NCBI RefSeq assembly: GCF_017377855.1 | Contig: NZ_JAFREP010000003.1 | Span: 186,001-250,000, forward strand | From: Acanthopleuribacter pedis | GTDB taxonomy: Bacteria; Acidobacteriota; Holophagae; Acanthopleuribacterales; Acanthopleuribacteraceae | Direction of reading: 5' to 3' | DNA: 64,000 nt | In this document: one piece after another, positions 30,444 through 36,875 of the stretch | Layout of the letters: each line of letters begins with the position of its first letter | Numbering within the stretch: position 1 is the first letter of the stretch | Translations under genes and position numbers: made by a program | The notes under the pieces: generated by a model | Seen by the model: the letters and a program-made list of their open reading frames with translations, nothing else | The model's database searches: none | What the model was told of the DNA's origin: nothing

Positions 30444-31565
30444 ATGAAACATGTACTGCTAATTTGCTGCTTGTCCTTGGGCCTGCTCTTTGCGCAAGAA
30501 ACCAAAGTAGAAACCTTTGATTTGGCGCCCGGCCTCAAGGTGGATATTCACAACAAATGTGGTGGCAGCATCACCATCGAAGGGTGGGAACAAAACGGTG
30601 CCGAGCTGACCATCAATTACCGAGGCGATGCCTCGGATTGGGACACGGAAACCGCTTTGGACAACGACGGCCTCAAAATTGTGATGCGCTGCCGAGGTAA
30701 CAGCGACGGTTCAGCCAAAGTTCACCTGAAGGTGCCCACCCTCCAAGACGTTAAATTTTACACTTCCGGCGGCGACATCGATTTGACCGGCCTCGAGGGG
30801 CAATTCAAAGGCAAAACCATGGGCGGCGACATCACCCTCAAAAAGTTGACCGGCCACACCCAGATTTCCACCATGGGTGGCGACATTCGCGTTGAAGCCT
30901 CCGAGCTTGACGGCAAAGTGAAAACCATGGGCGGCGATATTCGCTTTAAAGATGTATTGGGTAAAGTTGACGGTTCCACCATGGGTGGTAACGTGGTTTA
31001 CGACAATGTGCGTACCGGCCTGAATGCCAACAGCGTGGGTACCCCTGAAGATGTCGTGAAGGTATCCACCATGGGTGGTGAGATTCGTGTCGAAGACGCG
31101 CCCTTGGGTGCCAAACTGAGCACCATGGGTGGCGAGATTGAAGTGGTTAAAGCCGGCAAGTTCGTAAGCGCCAAAACCATGGGCGGCGACATCGACATCC
31201 AAGAGATTGACGGTTGGGTAAAGGCCACCACCATGGGTGGCAACGTGGGTGTCAAAATGGTTGGTGATCCCTCGGTGGGTCGTCGCGATGTCACCATTAG
31301 CTCCATGGGTGGCGAAATCACCCTTTACGTGCCTCGCGCTTTGTCCATGAACTTCGACATCACGCTCAAATACAGCAAAAACAGCAAGCGTGATTACAAA
31401 ATCAACAGCGATTTCGCCATGGACCAGGAAGAAAGCGAAGAATGGCAGTGGTTTGGCGGTAAAAAGTTGCGCACGATTCGCGGAACCGGCAGCGTCAACG
31501 GTGGCGAACACACCATCAAAATTGAAACCAACAACGGCAATGTCAACATTAAAGCCGTCGATTAA
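30444..31565 (+). CDS. Secreted DUF4097-like beta-repeat protein with nine Met-Gly-Gly repeats
   Basis: 373 residues from ATG 30444; GAGGAAG precedes it. Signal peptide (KHVLLICCLSLGLLFAQ), then a beta-helix-like body. A motif of the form (S/T)-M-G-G-(D/E/N)-(I/V) occurs nine times between about residues 130 and 300, roughly every 20-30 residues, preceded by one TSGGDI. That spacing fits one turn of a right-handed beta solenoid, the fold expected for DUF4097/DUF4098 proteins. It is the third gene of the sigma/anti-sigma cassette and may be its main output. Biochemical role unknown. Confidence 0.75.
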   Translation: MKHVLLICCLSLGLLFAQETKVETFDLAPGLKVDIHNKCGGSITIEGWEQNGAELTINYRGDASDWDTETALDNDGLKIVMRCRGNSDGSAKVHLKVPTLQDVKFYTSGGDIDLTGLEGQFKGKTMGGDITLKKLTGHTQISTMGGDIRVEASELDGKVKTMGGDIRFKDVLGKVDGSTMGGNVVYDNVRTGLNANSVGTPEDVVKVSTMGGEIRVEDAPLGAKLSTMGGEIEVVKAGKFVSAKTMGGDIDIQEIDGWVKATTMGGNVGVKMVGDPSVGRRDVTISSMGGEITLYVPRALSMNFDITLKYSKNSKRDYKINSDFAMDQEESEEWQWFGGKKLRTIRGTGSVNGGEHTIKIETNNGNVNIKAVD

Positions 31566-31589
31566 CCCTTCGTTTTCCCTCATTGGGAG

Positions 31590-31625
31590 CCGGGGCCGCG
31601 TGTGACGTGTGGCCCCGGTTTTTTT
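31590..31625 (+). terminator. Terminator of the sigma-factor cassette
   Basis: Perfect 8-bp stem CCGGGGCC (31590-31597) with GGCCCCGG (31611-31618), followed by seven T residues, 25 bp after the stop. Confidence 0.9.
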
Positions 31626-31716
31626 GTTTAGGATGGGTGGAGTACCCGTCTTGTGGGCGGATTGGCGGTGCTTGGTGTTTTTGGGTCCCGGTCATGCAGG
31701 GCTTGGTATTCTTTTT

Positions 31717-32057
31717 TTCTCAGGATAAAAGGATGGTATGAGGATGGGCGATGGCGGGTTACCTGCTTGGCGGGTCGGGTACCGCCTTTGATGAAGAACG
31801 GGCGTTTTAGGGTTCGCCTGAGTCGGGTCTGTTCGCGCACCGCGGTGCGCCAAATTCCCGCGACCAACGTTTGGATTTCAGCCCCGTCGCCACCCATTCA
31901 GGGGCCGGCTGGACGCACCGAATCCGCCAAGGAAAAGGTGTTACACACCAAATCGAGAAAGACCAACGAAGCGACGCCGTCATCCGCGGCGTAACCCAGC
32001 TATAAAGGGGTGGGAAGCAACATCGCCCATCCTCATTTTCTCCAGATATCCTGATAA
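31717..32057. repeat. 340-bp segment bounded by long inverted repeats
   Basis: TGAGGATGGGCGATG at 31739-31753 is exactly inverted at 32021-32035. The homology continues outward imperfectly (CTCAGGATA-like with its complement at 32045-32055), giving arms of about 36 bp. The interior has no convincing gene. It resembles a non-autonomous element or an old palindromic repeat. It fills most of the 585-bp gap between the sigma cassette and the MarR gene. Confidence 0.55.
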
Positions 32058-32150
32058 AAAAGGTCGAAGCAACGGCATGACCACCGTGGGTCCATGTAAA
32101 AGAGGGAAACCCAGCCAAATCGACCAGAGGGTACCCGGCCACGATTCGTC

Positions 32151-32642
32151 TTAGGTATCCTTTTTGGCCGAGTTGGTTTGGATCCAACCCAGGATGGTCC
32201 CCAGTGTTCGGTTGAACCGGTCTATTTCCTTATCCCCAATATCCATTCTGAGTTCTTCCTCCATCTGCCGAAGGACCGCCAAACCTTCGAGCAACCCTTG
32301 GCGGCCCTGTTCCGTGAAAACCACCCGTTTGGCGCGGCCGTCGTCCGGGTCGGGCTCCCGTTTGAGGACACCCATTTTTTCCAAATCGGCCACCAGCTGG
32401 CTCGCCGCTTGTTTGGTGACACCCAGACGTTGTGCCAGCACCGTCAATCTTGTGCCCGCGAGATCGATGTGGGGCATGAGGTTCATGTGCGCGGCGCGTA
32501 GGATCGGCGTTTCCGCCAAGTCCGCGACACGGCGGGTTCCCTCGTCGTTGAGCAAGCGGGCACAGCGGAACAGACGTTCCAATACATTGGCCTGCTTGGC
32601 CGCGTTGAGATCGTTTAAGAATTCACCGCTCTTTTCCGTCAA
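32151..32642 (-). CDS. MarR-family transcriptional regulator
   Basis: 163 residues from TTG 32642, chosen because AAGGAGG lies five bases upstream; the ATG at 32672 has no ribosome site and falls inside a palindromic operator. Helices lead to a winged helix: LTVLAQRLGVTKQAASQLVADLEKMGVLKREPDPDDGRAKRVVFTEQG, with the typical DxRxKR wing. A C-terminal helix serves dimerisation. It is divergent from the DUF4336 gene and probably represses it and itself through the palindrome at 32662-32681. The ligand is unknown. Confidence 0.88.
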   Translation of the reverse strand: MTEKSGEFLNDLNAAKQANVLERLFRCARLLNDEGTRRVADLAETPILRAAHMNLMPHIDLAGTRLTVLAQRLGVTKQAASQLVADLEKMGVLKREPDPDDGRAKRVVFTEQGRQGLLEGLAVLRQMEEELRMDIGDKEIDRFNRTLGTILGWIQTNSAKKDT

Positions 32643-32661
32643 AACCGCCTCCTTGAAAAAA

Positions 32662-32681
32662 TAGTAAAGCATGCTTGACTA
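32662..32681. promoter_or_regulatory. MarR operator candidate
   Basis: A 20-bp near-perfect palindrome (TAGT-AA-AGCATGCT-TG-ACTA; one mismatched pair) lies between the divergent MarR and DUF4336 genes, 20 bp upstream of the MarR start. Size and position fit a MarR dimer site. Confidence 0.6.
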
Positions 32682-32777
32682 AATTTCACAAGCAACCTAT
32701 CTTGAAAAACGAGCCGCCCCGGGCCCGGGTGGACGAAATGATACGGGGTACCAAAGACCCCCGAAGTGAGGTTGGAG

Positions 32778-33464
32778 ATGTTGGTTCAGATTACCGAACA
32801 CATGTGGGAAGCCCAGGTTGACCTAAACTTAATCGGTCGTTTGGTGATTTTTCCCTGCCGGATGACCGTGATTCGTCTCAAAAACGGTGCGCTGTTGTTG
32901 CATTCGCCCGTGCGGATTGATGACGCGCTTGCCGCTGAGATTGACACCTTGGGCCCGGTTCGTACCCTCATCGCGCCCAATTGTTTTCATCATTTGTACC
33001 TGAAGGATGTGATGGCGCGTTATCCAGAGGCCAAACTGTATACGGCACCGGGTTTGGCACAAAAACGGCCGGATCTGGATGTGACGGCCGAAATTCGACC
33101 AGGAAAAAACCTTCCGTGGGCGGACGAAATTGAATGGTTTCCGTTGGGCGGTGCCGCGAAGATGAATGAAATCATCCTGTTGCATCGTGCAACCAAAACG
33201 CTGATTGTCACCGACCTGATGTTTAACATGTCGAAGGTACGCGGCCCGATGACGCCCTGGCTGTTGCGTGCCGCGGGTGCTTGGCGCAAACCCGCGCAAA
33301 GTCGTGTGTGGCGTATTCTGACCAACGACCGAGGCGCCGCCAAGGCTTCGCTTCAGCCTGTTCTTGCACGGCCGTTTGAGCGCGTGGTTATGGCCCACGG
33401 CGATGTGATCGAACGCGATGGAAAAGCCCACTTTGCGCGGGCCCTACAATGGATGTTGGCTTAA
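32778..33464 (+). CDS. DUF4336 family protein
   Basis: 228 residues from ATG 32778 (GAGG six bases upstream). The fold looks like a reduced metallo-beta-lactamase: MTVIRLKNGALLLHSPVRID, then LIAPNCFHHLYLKDVMARYPEAKLY, then LLHRATKTLIVTDLMFN and VVMAHGDVIE. Conserved His/Asp residues are present, but the full HxHxDH motif is not, as in other DUF4336 proteins, so hydrolase activity is doubtful. It is divergent from a MarR regulator that probably controls it. It is convergent with, and only 6 bp from, the LysR gene end. Confidence 0.8.
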   Translation: MLVQITEHMWEAQVDLNLIGRLVIFPCRMTVIRLKNGALLLHSPVRIDDALAAEIDTLGPVRTLIAPNCFHHLYLKDVMARYPEAKLYTAPGLAQKRPDLDVTAEIRPGKNLPWADEIEWFPLGGAAKMNEIILLHRATKTLIVTDLMFNMSKVRGPMTPWLLRAAGAWRKPAQSRVWRILTNDRGAAKASLQPVLARPFERVVMAHGDVIERDGKAHFARALQWMLA

Positions 33465-33470
33465 TTCGGG

Positions 33471-34373
33471 CTATTCGAAACGGTCCCGGTGAATGTGGGT
33501 CGCGTTGGAGAACTCGCCCTGAAACAGCGCCCATAACTCACGGGCCACCGGCCCCATCGGTCGCTCGGCCAGACGTGCCAAACCCAACTGAATCGATACG
33601 CGGCGGATGTTGGTTAGGCGAAGCGGCTGTAGTTTCCCCGCGGCCAGTTCCGCGCGGATCAGGTGGTCGGGCAAGCTGCCCCATCCCAAACCGGCAAGGA
33701 TGATCTCTTTTTTGATGAATACGTTCCCCACCAACCAGCGGCGTCCCCCTTCCAGGAGGCCGCCGCGCTCAATGCGGGGTTTGACCGAGGCGGAGTCTCG
33801 CACCACGACCTGTACGTAATCACGCAAGGTGTCGATGTCGGTGACAGCTCGGGCTAGGGCGGGTGCCGCAACCGGAATCATGGTGACCTCGGCGAGTGGG
33901 AGAAATGATACCTCGGGCATGGCGCCGTCCAACATCGTGAGCGAGAAATCGGTTTCACGTTGGATCAAACGTTCGTAATTGCCACTCATCACCTCGAAGT
34001 TAATATGGAGACGGGTGTCGGGATGGCGGTCTTCAAACCGCTTTAAGATGGAGAGAATTAACGGCATGGGGGCGATGGCGGTGATGGTGATGGTTAATTC
34101 GCTTTCTTTTCCCGCTGCCAACTGGCGACCCAGCTCATTTAAACCCTCCGCTTGGCGGAGCAGCATTTGCGCTTTTTGGTGGAACACCTGCCCGGCCGGG
34201 GTGATGACGGGTCGGTAACCCGTGCGGTCAAACAAGGAGAAACCCAAGGTTTCTTCGAGCTTGCGAATGGCGACGCTGAGGGCGGGCTGGCTGCGGTTGA
34301 GCACCTCGGCCGCGGCACGGAAACTGCCGTGGGTGAGAATGGTGTCGAGCACGAGGAGCTGATCCAGGGTCAT
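33471..34373 (-). CDS. LysR-family transcriptional regulator
   Basis: 300 residues from ATG 34373, preceded by GGGAGGTCGC. The frame is open for 176 more codons upstream, but that part is antisense to the DoxX gene and has no LysR features. The N-terminal helix-turn-helix is LDQLLVLDTILTHGSFRAAAEVLNRSQPALSVAIRKLEETLG; the effector domain starts at about 92 (SELTITITAIAPMPLILSIL). It is divergent from the DoxX-like gene, its likely target. Ligand unknown. Confidence 0.92.
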   Translation of the reverse strand: MTLDQLLVLDTILTHGSFRAAAEVLNRSQPALSVAIRKLEETLGFSLFDRTGYRPVITPAGQVFHQKAQMLLRQAEGLNELGRQLAAGKESELTITITAIAPMPLILSILKRFEDRHPDTRLHINFEVMSGNYERLIQRETDFSLTMLDGAMPEVSFLPLAEVTMIPVAAPALARAVTDIDTLRDYVQVVVRDSASVKPRIERGGLLEGGRRWLVGNVFIKKEIILAGLGWGSLPDHLIRAELAAGKLQPLRLTNIRRVSIQLGLARLAERPMGPVARELWALFQGEFSNATHIHRDRFE

Positions 34374-34400
34374 GATGCGACCTCCCGATAATAAACAAAA

Positions 34401-34417
34401 TTTATCATAATGATGAA
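34401..34417. promoter_or_regulatory. LysR operator candidate
   Basis: An AT-rich inverted repeat (TTTATCAT-A-ATGATGAA) lies 28 bp upstream of the LysR start in the LysR/DoxX divergent region. It has the palindromic AT-rich character of LysR binding sites and a plausible position. Confidence 0.4.
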
Positions 34418-34532
34418 AAATGAATACTTTTTTATAAGTTGGTGCGGCTGTATCTTTGGTCTTGTCAGAACAAAACAGCCGTGCGGCGGGCGAGACACGC
34501 ACCGACCCGGAAAAGGCGGCAGGAGGTATCAC

Positions 34533-34940
34533 ATGAACGACAAAACCAAAACCTATATCACCTTGGCGGCACAGGCTTTCTTGGGATTGATCTTGGGCGT
34601 CATGGGCGGCTTGAACTACTTCTTGGGTTTTATGGAAACCCCGAAACCGACCCCGGAGGCCGGCGCCTTTTTGGGGGCGATGGCGGCGGCCGGCTACTTT
34701 TTTCCTTTTGTGAAGGTGGTCGAAATCGTCGGTGGGCTGATGCTGCTGACGAACCGGTTCGTACCCTTGGCGTTGGTCATGTTGGCGCCGATCATCGTCA
34801 ACATTTTTGCCCTTCACCTGTTCCTGCAGCCGGCGCAGTTGCCCATGTCCGGCGCGATGATGGCGGCGTTGGTTTTTGTGTCGGTGATGTACCGCAAGCA
34901 TTTCAAAACCATGTTCGCGTTTAAGGCCGCCGTGAGTTAG
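34533..34940 (+). CDS. DoxX-like small membrane protein
   Basis: 135 residues; AGGAGG precedes ATG 34533. Four hydrophobic helices can be seen: ITLAAQAFLGLILGVMGGLNYF, FFPFVKVVEIVGGLMLLT, VPLALVMLAPIIVNIFALHLFL and SGAMMAALVFVSVMY. Length, helix pattern and the VEIVGGLMLLTNRFVPLA stretch fit DoxX/DoxD-like proteins. Some relatives act in thiol or oxidative-stress responses. The adjacent divergent LysR gene probably controls it. Confidence 0.8.
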   Translation: MNDKTKTYITLAAQAFLGLILGVMGGLNYFLGFMETPKPTPEAGAFLGAMAAAGYFFPFVKVVEIVGGLMLLTNRFVPLALVMLAPIIVNIFALHLFLQPAQLPMSGAMMAALVFVSVMYRKHFKTMFAFKAAVS

Positions 34941-35002
34941 TTCTCGGTGTAACCCGGCCTGAGAAGGGGTTAACCCGCCGGTTCAGACCTCAAAACGCAG
35001 GG

Positions 35003-35047
35003 ATTCCCCGCCAACGATGCGAAATCGCCGGCGGGGAATTTTGTTTT
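35003..35047 (+). terminator. Terminator of the DoxX-like gene
   Basis: Stem ATTCCCCGCC (35003-35012) with GGCGGGGAAT (35030-35039), then TTTTGTTTTT. Confidence 0.9.
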
Positions 35048-35234
35048 TCCGGGGAAAATGCCGCAATTAGACTTTCTCATCATTTTCTCATCATTGGGAA
35101 AATCGAGGAGCCACTCGGGTTGGAAGCGGAGTAAGTGTTATAAAAAGAACCTCTTGAGGCGGAGGCGAATTATGTACAAAAGTACAAAAATACTTTTATG
35201 GTTAACTTAAAAACGTCTTAGGGGTATTTTTCTG

Positions 35235-35264
35235 TTGACAGCTTTCTGCCCCATTGCGCATAAT
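35235..35264 (+). promoter_or_regulatory. Near-consensus sigma-70 promoter
   Basis: A perfect -35 TTGACA (35235-35240), an 18-bp spacer and a -10 CATAAT (35259-35264). It points at the RHH gene, whose ATG is 31 bp beyond the -10. It is the clearest housekeeping promoter in the window. Confidence 0.75.
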
Positions 35265-35295
35265 GGGCCCACCTCGAGGGAGTTTTTCGGAACCC

Positions 35296-35475
35296 ATGAA
35301 ATACAAACACAACTCAAAAAAAGCCCACAAAATCCACGTCGATATCCCCAACGATTTACACCTTAAATTGCGCATTAAGAGCGCGCTGGAAGACACCACC
35401 ATGTCTAACTACCTGATCAACTTATTAGATCAGGATCTCCGCGAGTTTAAAATCCCCGAGGATTGGCTTCGCTGA
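35296..35475 (+). CDS. Small ribbon-helix-helix (Arc/CopG-like) protein
   Basis: 59 residues from ATG 35296; an ATG-less extension to 35254 would overlap the promoter. After a basic start (KYKHNSKKAHK) comes a beta strand IHVDIPNDLH, helix LKLRIKSALEDTT and helix MSNYLINLLDQDLREF. This is the RHH dimer fold of CopG/ParD/Arc repressors. It has its own promoter and terminator and no adjacent toxin in the same operon. The converging gene downstream encodes an Rpn-type nuclease. It may be an orphan antitoxin, or a plasmid- or phage-type repressor. Confidence 0.75.
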   Translation: MKYKHNSKKAHKIHVDIPNDLHLKLRIKSALEDTTMSNYLINLLDQDLREFKIPEDWLR

Positions 35476-35595
35476 TTCCGGTTCCACCCGTTTCAATCCA
35501 TATCCTATCAGCTAAATATGGCTTATCGAGATGCAAAAATCTCCCCCCATTGTGAAAGTACATTCTAAGTTTATACAGAACATATCTTCTTTTAA

Positions 35596-35630
35596 CCCCG
35601 TGATCTAAAGATCACGGGGTTTTTTCTTTT
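35596..35630 (+). terminator. Terminator of the RHH gene
   Basis: Perfect 10-bp stem CCCCGTGATC (35596-35605) with GATCACGGGG (35610-35619), TAAA loop, then TTTTTTCTTTT. Confidence 0.95.
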
Positions 35631-35670
35631 TACGGCCGCGGCTTTGTTCCGCCGGCCTGTTTTCACCCTG

Positions 35671-35940
35671 TCATTCGTTTAGGTGCCGCGAGAAGGTTTC
35701 GATGGATGTTGTCGTGACGGCGAGGCGGAGAAGTTCAATCAGCCGTTCTGGTGGCACCTTTTCCAGCGCCGGAGCAATGTTGGGTGGTAGCGGACCAAAG
35801 CGCAAAGCCAAGGTATCGACAATCGATTCCCGTTTTCCACGGGCTTCACCACGGGCTTCACCACGCGTTTCACCACGCGCTTCTCCGATTTTTTCTCCGC
35901 GTTCTTGGGCCAAGCGTTCGAATCGCATCATGTACGGCAT
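35671..35940 (-). CDS. Candidate intragenic small protein inside the Rpn gene (RpnS-like)
   Basis: In the same frame as the nuclease, an internal ATG at 35940 is preceded by GAAGGAG with seven bases between AAGGAG and ATG, as good a ribosome site as any in the window. It would give an 89-residue protein (MPYMMRFERLAQERG…) covering the charged repeat and the C-terminal helical part without the nuclease domain. In enterobacterial rpn genes, C-terminal small proteins of this kind are made from internal starts and neutralise the full-length nuclease. Whether this happens here is inference. Confidence 0.4.
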   Translation of the reverse strand: MPYMMRFERLAQERGEKIGEARGETRGEARGEARGKRESIVDTLALRFGPLPPNIAPALEKVPPERLIELLRLAVTTTSIETFSRHLNE

Positions 35941-36642
35941 GTTTTGCTCTCCTTCAAAAACAGCAAGATCGTGTTGGAGTTGTTGTTCGAGATTGGGTGG
36001 AAGTTGCAGGACCCAATCAATGAAGCGAAAAAACGCTACCACCTTTTGCGGGCTATAGCCGTTGAGGTACAGGCGTTTGATTAGGTCGAGCTTTTGCCGC
36101 ATGCGCAATTTTGGTTTTCCCTTGGTTCGCAAGGCGAGGATATGGGCGGCGGTGACCAACGCAAAGGGATTTTTGTGGGCGAGCAGCCCCGGCAAATCCT
36201 CCTCGTAATCCATTAATTTAACGACCGGGAAGGCCATCGACAAGGAGAATTGCCACAACGCGAAGTGGAATTGGTTGGGGCGCCACTGATGGTTTGGATC
36301 ACCCAAAATCGCCAAGCTGACCACTGGGCGTCGGTAACGATCAAAGATGCGGTAGTTGTAAATGAACATGCGCAGCGGCAGTTCGTCGTCTTTTTGGTTT
36401 TGAAACTCCATGTGAATAAAAACCAAGCTATCTTTTCCGTCCTTCCTTTGAACGGAAAACAATTTGTCGGCATATCGGCCGCCGGTTTGGCTCATCGGAT
36501 CGAGTTTCGGGAGCTCTTTGTCCAGTGATGTTATTTTATGCTCCCAGTTAATGTCGTCGAAGGCGGGCGGTAGGTAGAACTGGATCAACTCAGGAAAAAA
36601 AGATTCGCTCAGGTGTTTCCAAGGACTGTCGAAATCGGGCAT
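35671..36642 (-). CDS. Rpn-family PD-(D/E)XK nuclease
   Basis: 323 residues from ATG 36642 (MPDFDSPWKHL); GGAGG lies just upstream. The frame runs to 36789 but without a site. The N-terminal part has FFPELIQFYLPPAFDDINW, then RYADKLFSV and LVFIHMEFQNQKD, matching the Asp and Glu-x-Gln positions of Rpn/PDDEXK proteins. The middle is helical. Near the C-terminus a charged repeat (GEARGETRGEARGEARG) precedes a last helical segment with LALRFG. Rpn proteins are DNA nucleases linked to recombination and phage defence. An internal start inside the gene is listed separately. Confidence 0.85.
   Translation of the reverse strand: MPDFDSPWKHLSESFFPELIQFYLPPAFDDINWEHKITSLDKELPKLDPMSQTGGRYADKLFSVQRKDGKDSLVFIHMEFQNQKDDELPLRMFIYNYRIFDRYRRPVVSLAILGDPNHQWRPNQFHFALWQFSLSMAFPVVKLMDYEEDLPGLLAHKNPFALVTAAHILALRTKGKPKLRMRQKLDLIKRLYLNGYSPQKVVAFFRFIDWVLQLPPNLEQQLQHDLAVFEGEQNMPYMMRFERLAQERGEKIGEARGETRGEARGEARGKRESIVDTLALRFGPLPPNIAPALEKVPPERLIELLRLAVTTTSIETFSRHLNE
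35837..35884. repeat. 12-bp coding tandem repeat, four copies
   Basis: Units start at 35837, 35849, 35861 and 35873 and encode the Gly-Glu-Ala/Thr-Arg repeats of the Rpn nuclease. Copy number can vary by slippage without breaking the frame. Confidence 0.85.
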
Positions 36643-36875
36643 GGGTCCTCCAGTGGAAACCGCGGGCTGCACCTTCCGGCAGAGGAGAAAGCCGAGCGGG
36701 GCATGCCGTTTTGGCAAGCCCCGCCCGATGCTCTGAAGCCGATACCCGTGCAATTTGCGGTTGGTTGGCCCCACCCTAAACCCATTCAAAGCAACTGAAA
36801 CATCAAAAGTGAAGTTACTTCTTTGACATGGTTTGGATCTGTTGTCTTCTTTTCGTGGTGTCTGGTTTTTTGAAG

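Larger units (their letters stand above)
34941..35295. other. Intergenic region with terminator and promoter
   Basis: 355 bp holding the DoxX terminator (35003-35047), an AT-rich stretch and the strong promoter at 35235-35264. No additional gene was seen. Confidence 0.6.

Noticed and set aside
31653..32187. Frames 31653-31994 (plus) and 31807-32187 (minus)
   Set aside because: They cross the inverted-repeat segment, have no ribosome sites and show no domain.
33471..34901. Long version of the LysR gene (476 residues)
   Set aside because: The extra N-terminus is antisense to the DoxX-like gene and His/Gln/Arg-rich; LysR proteins start directly with the helix-turn-helix.
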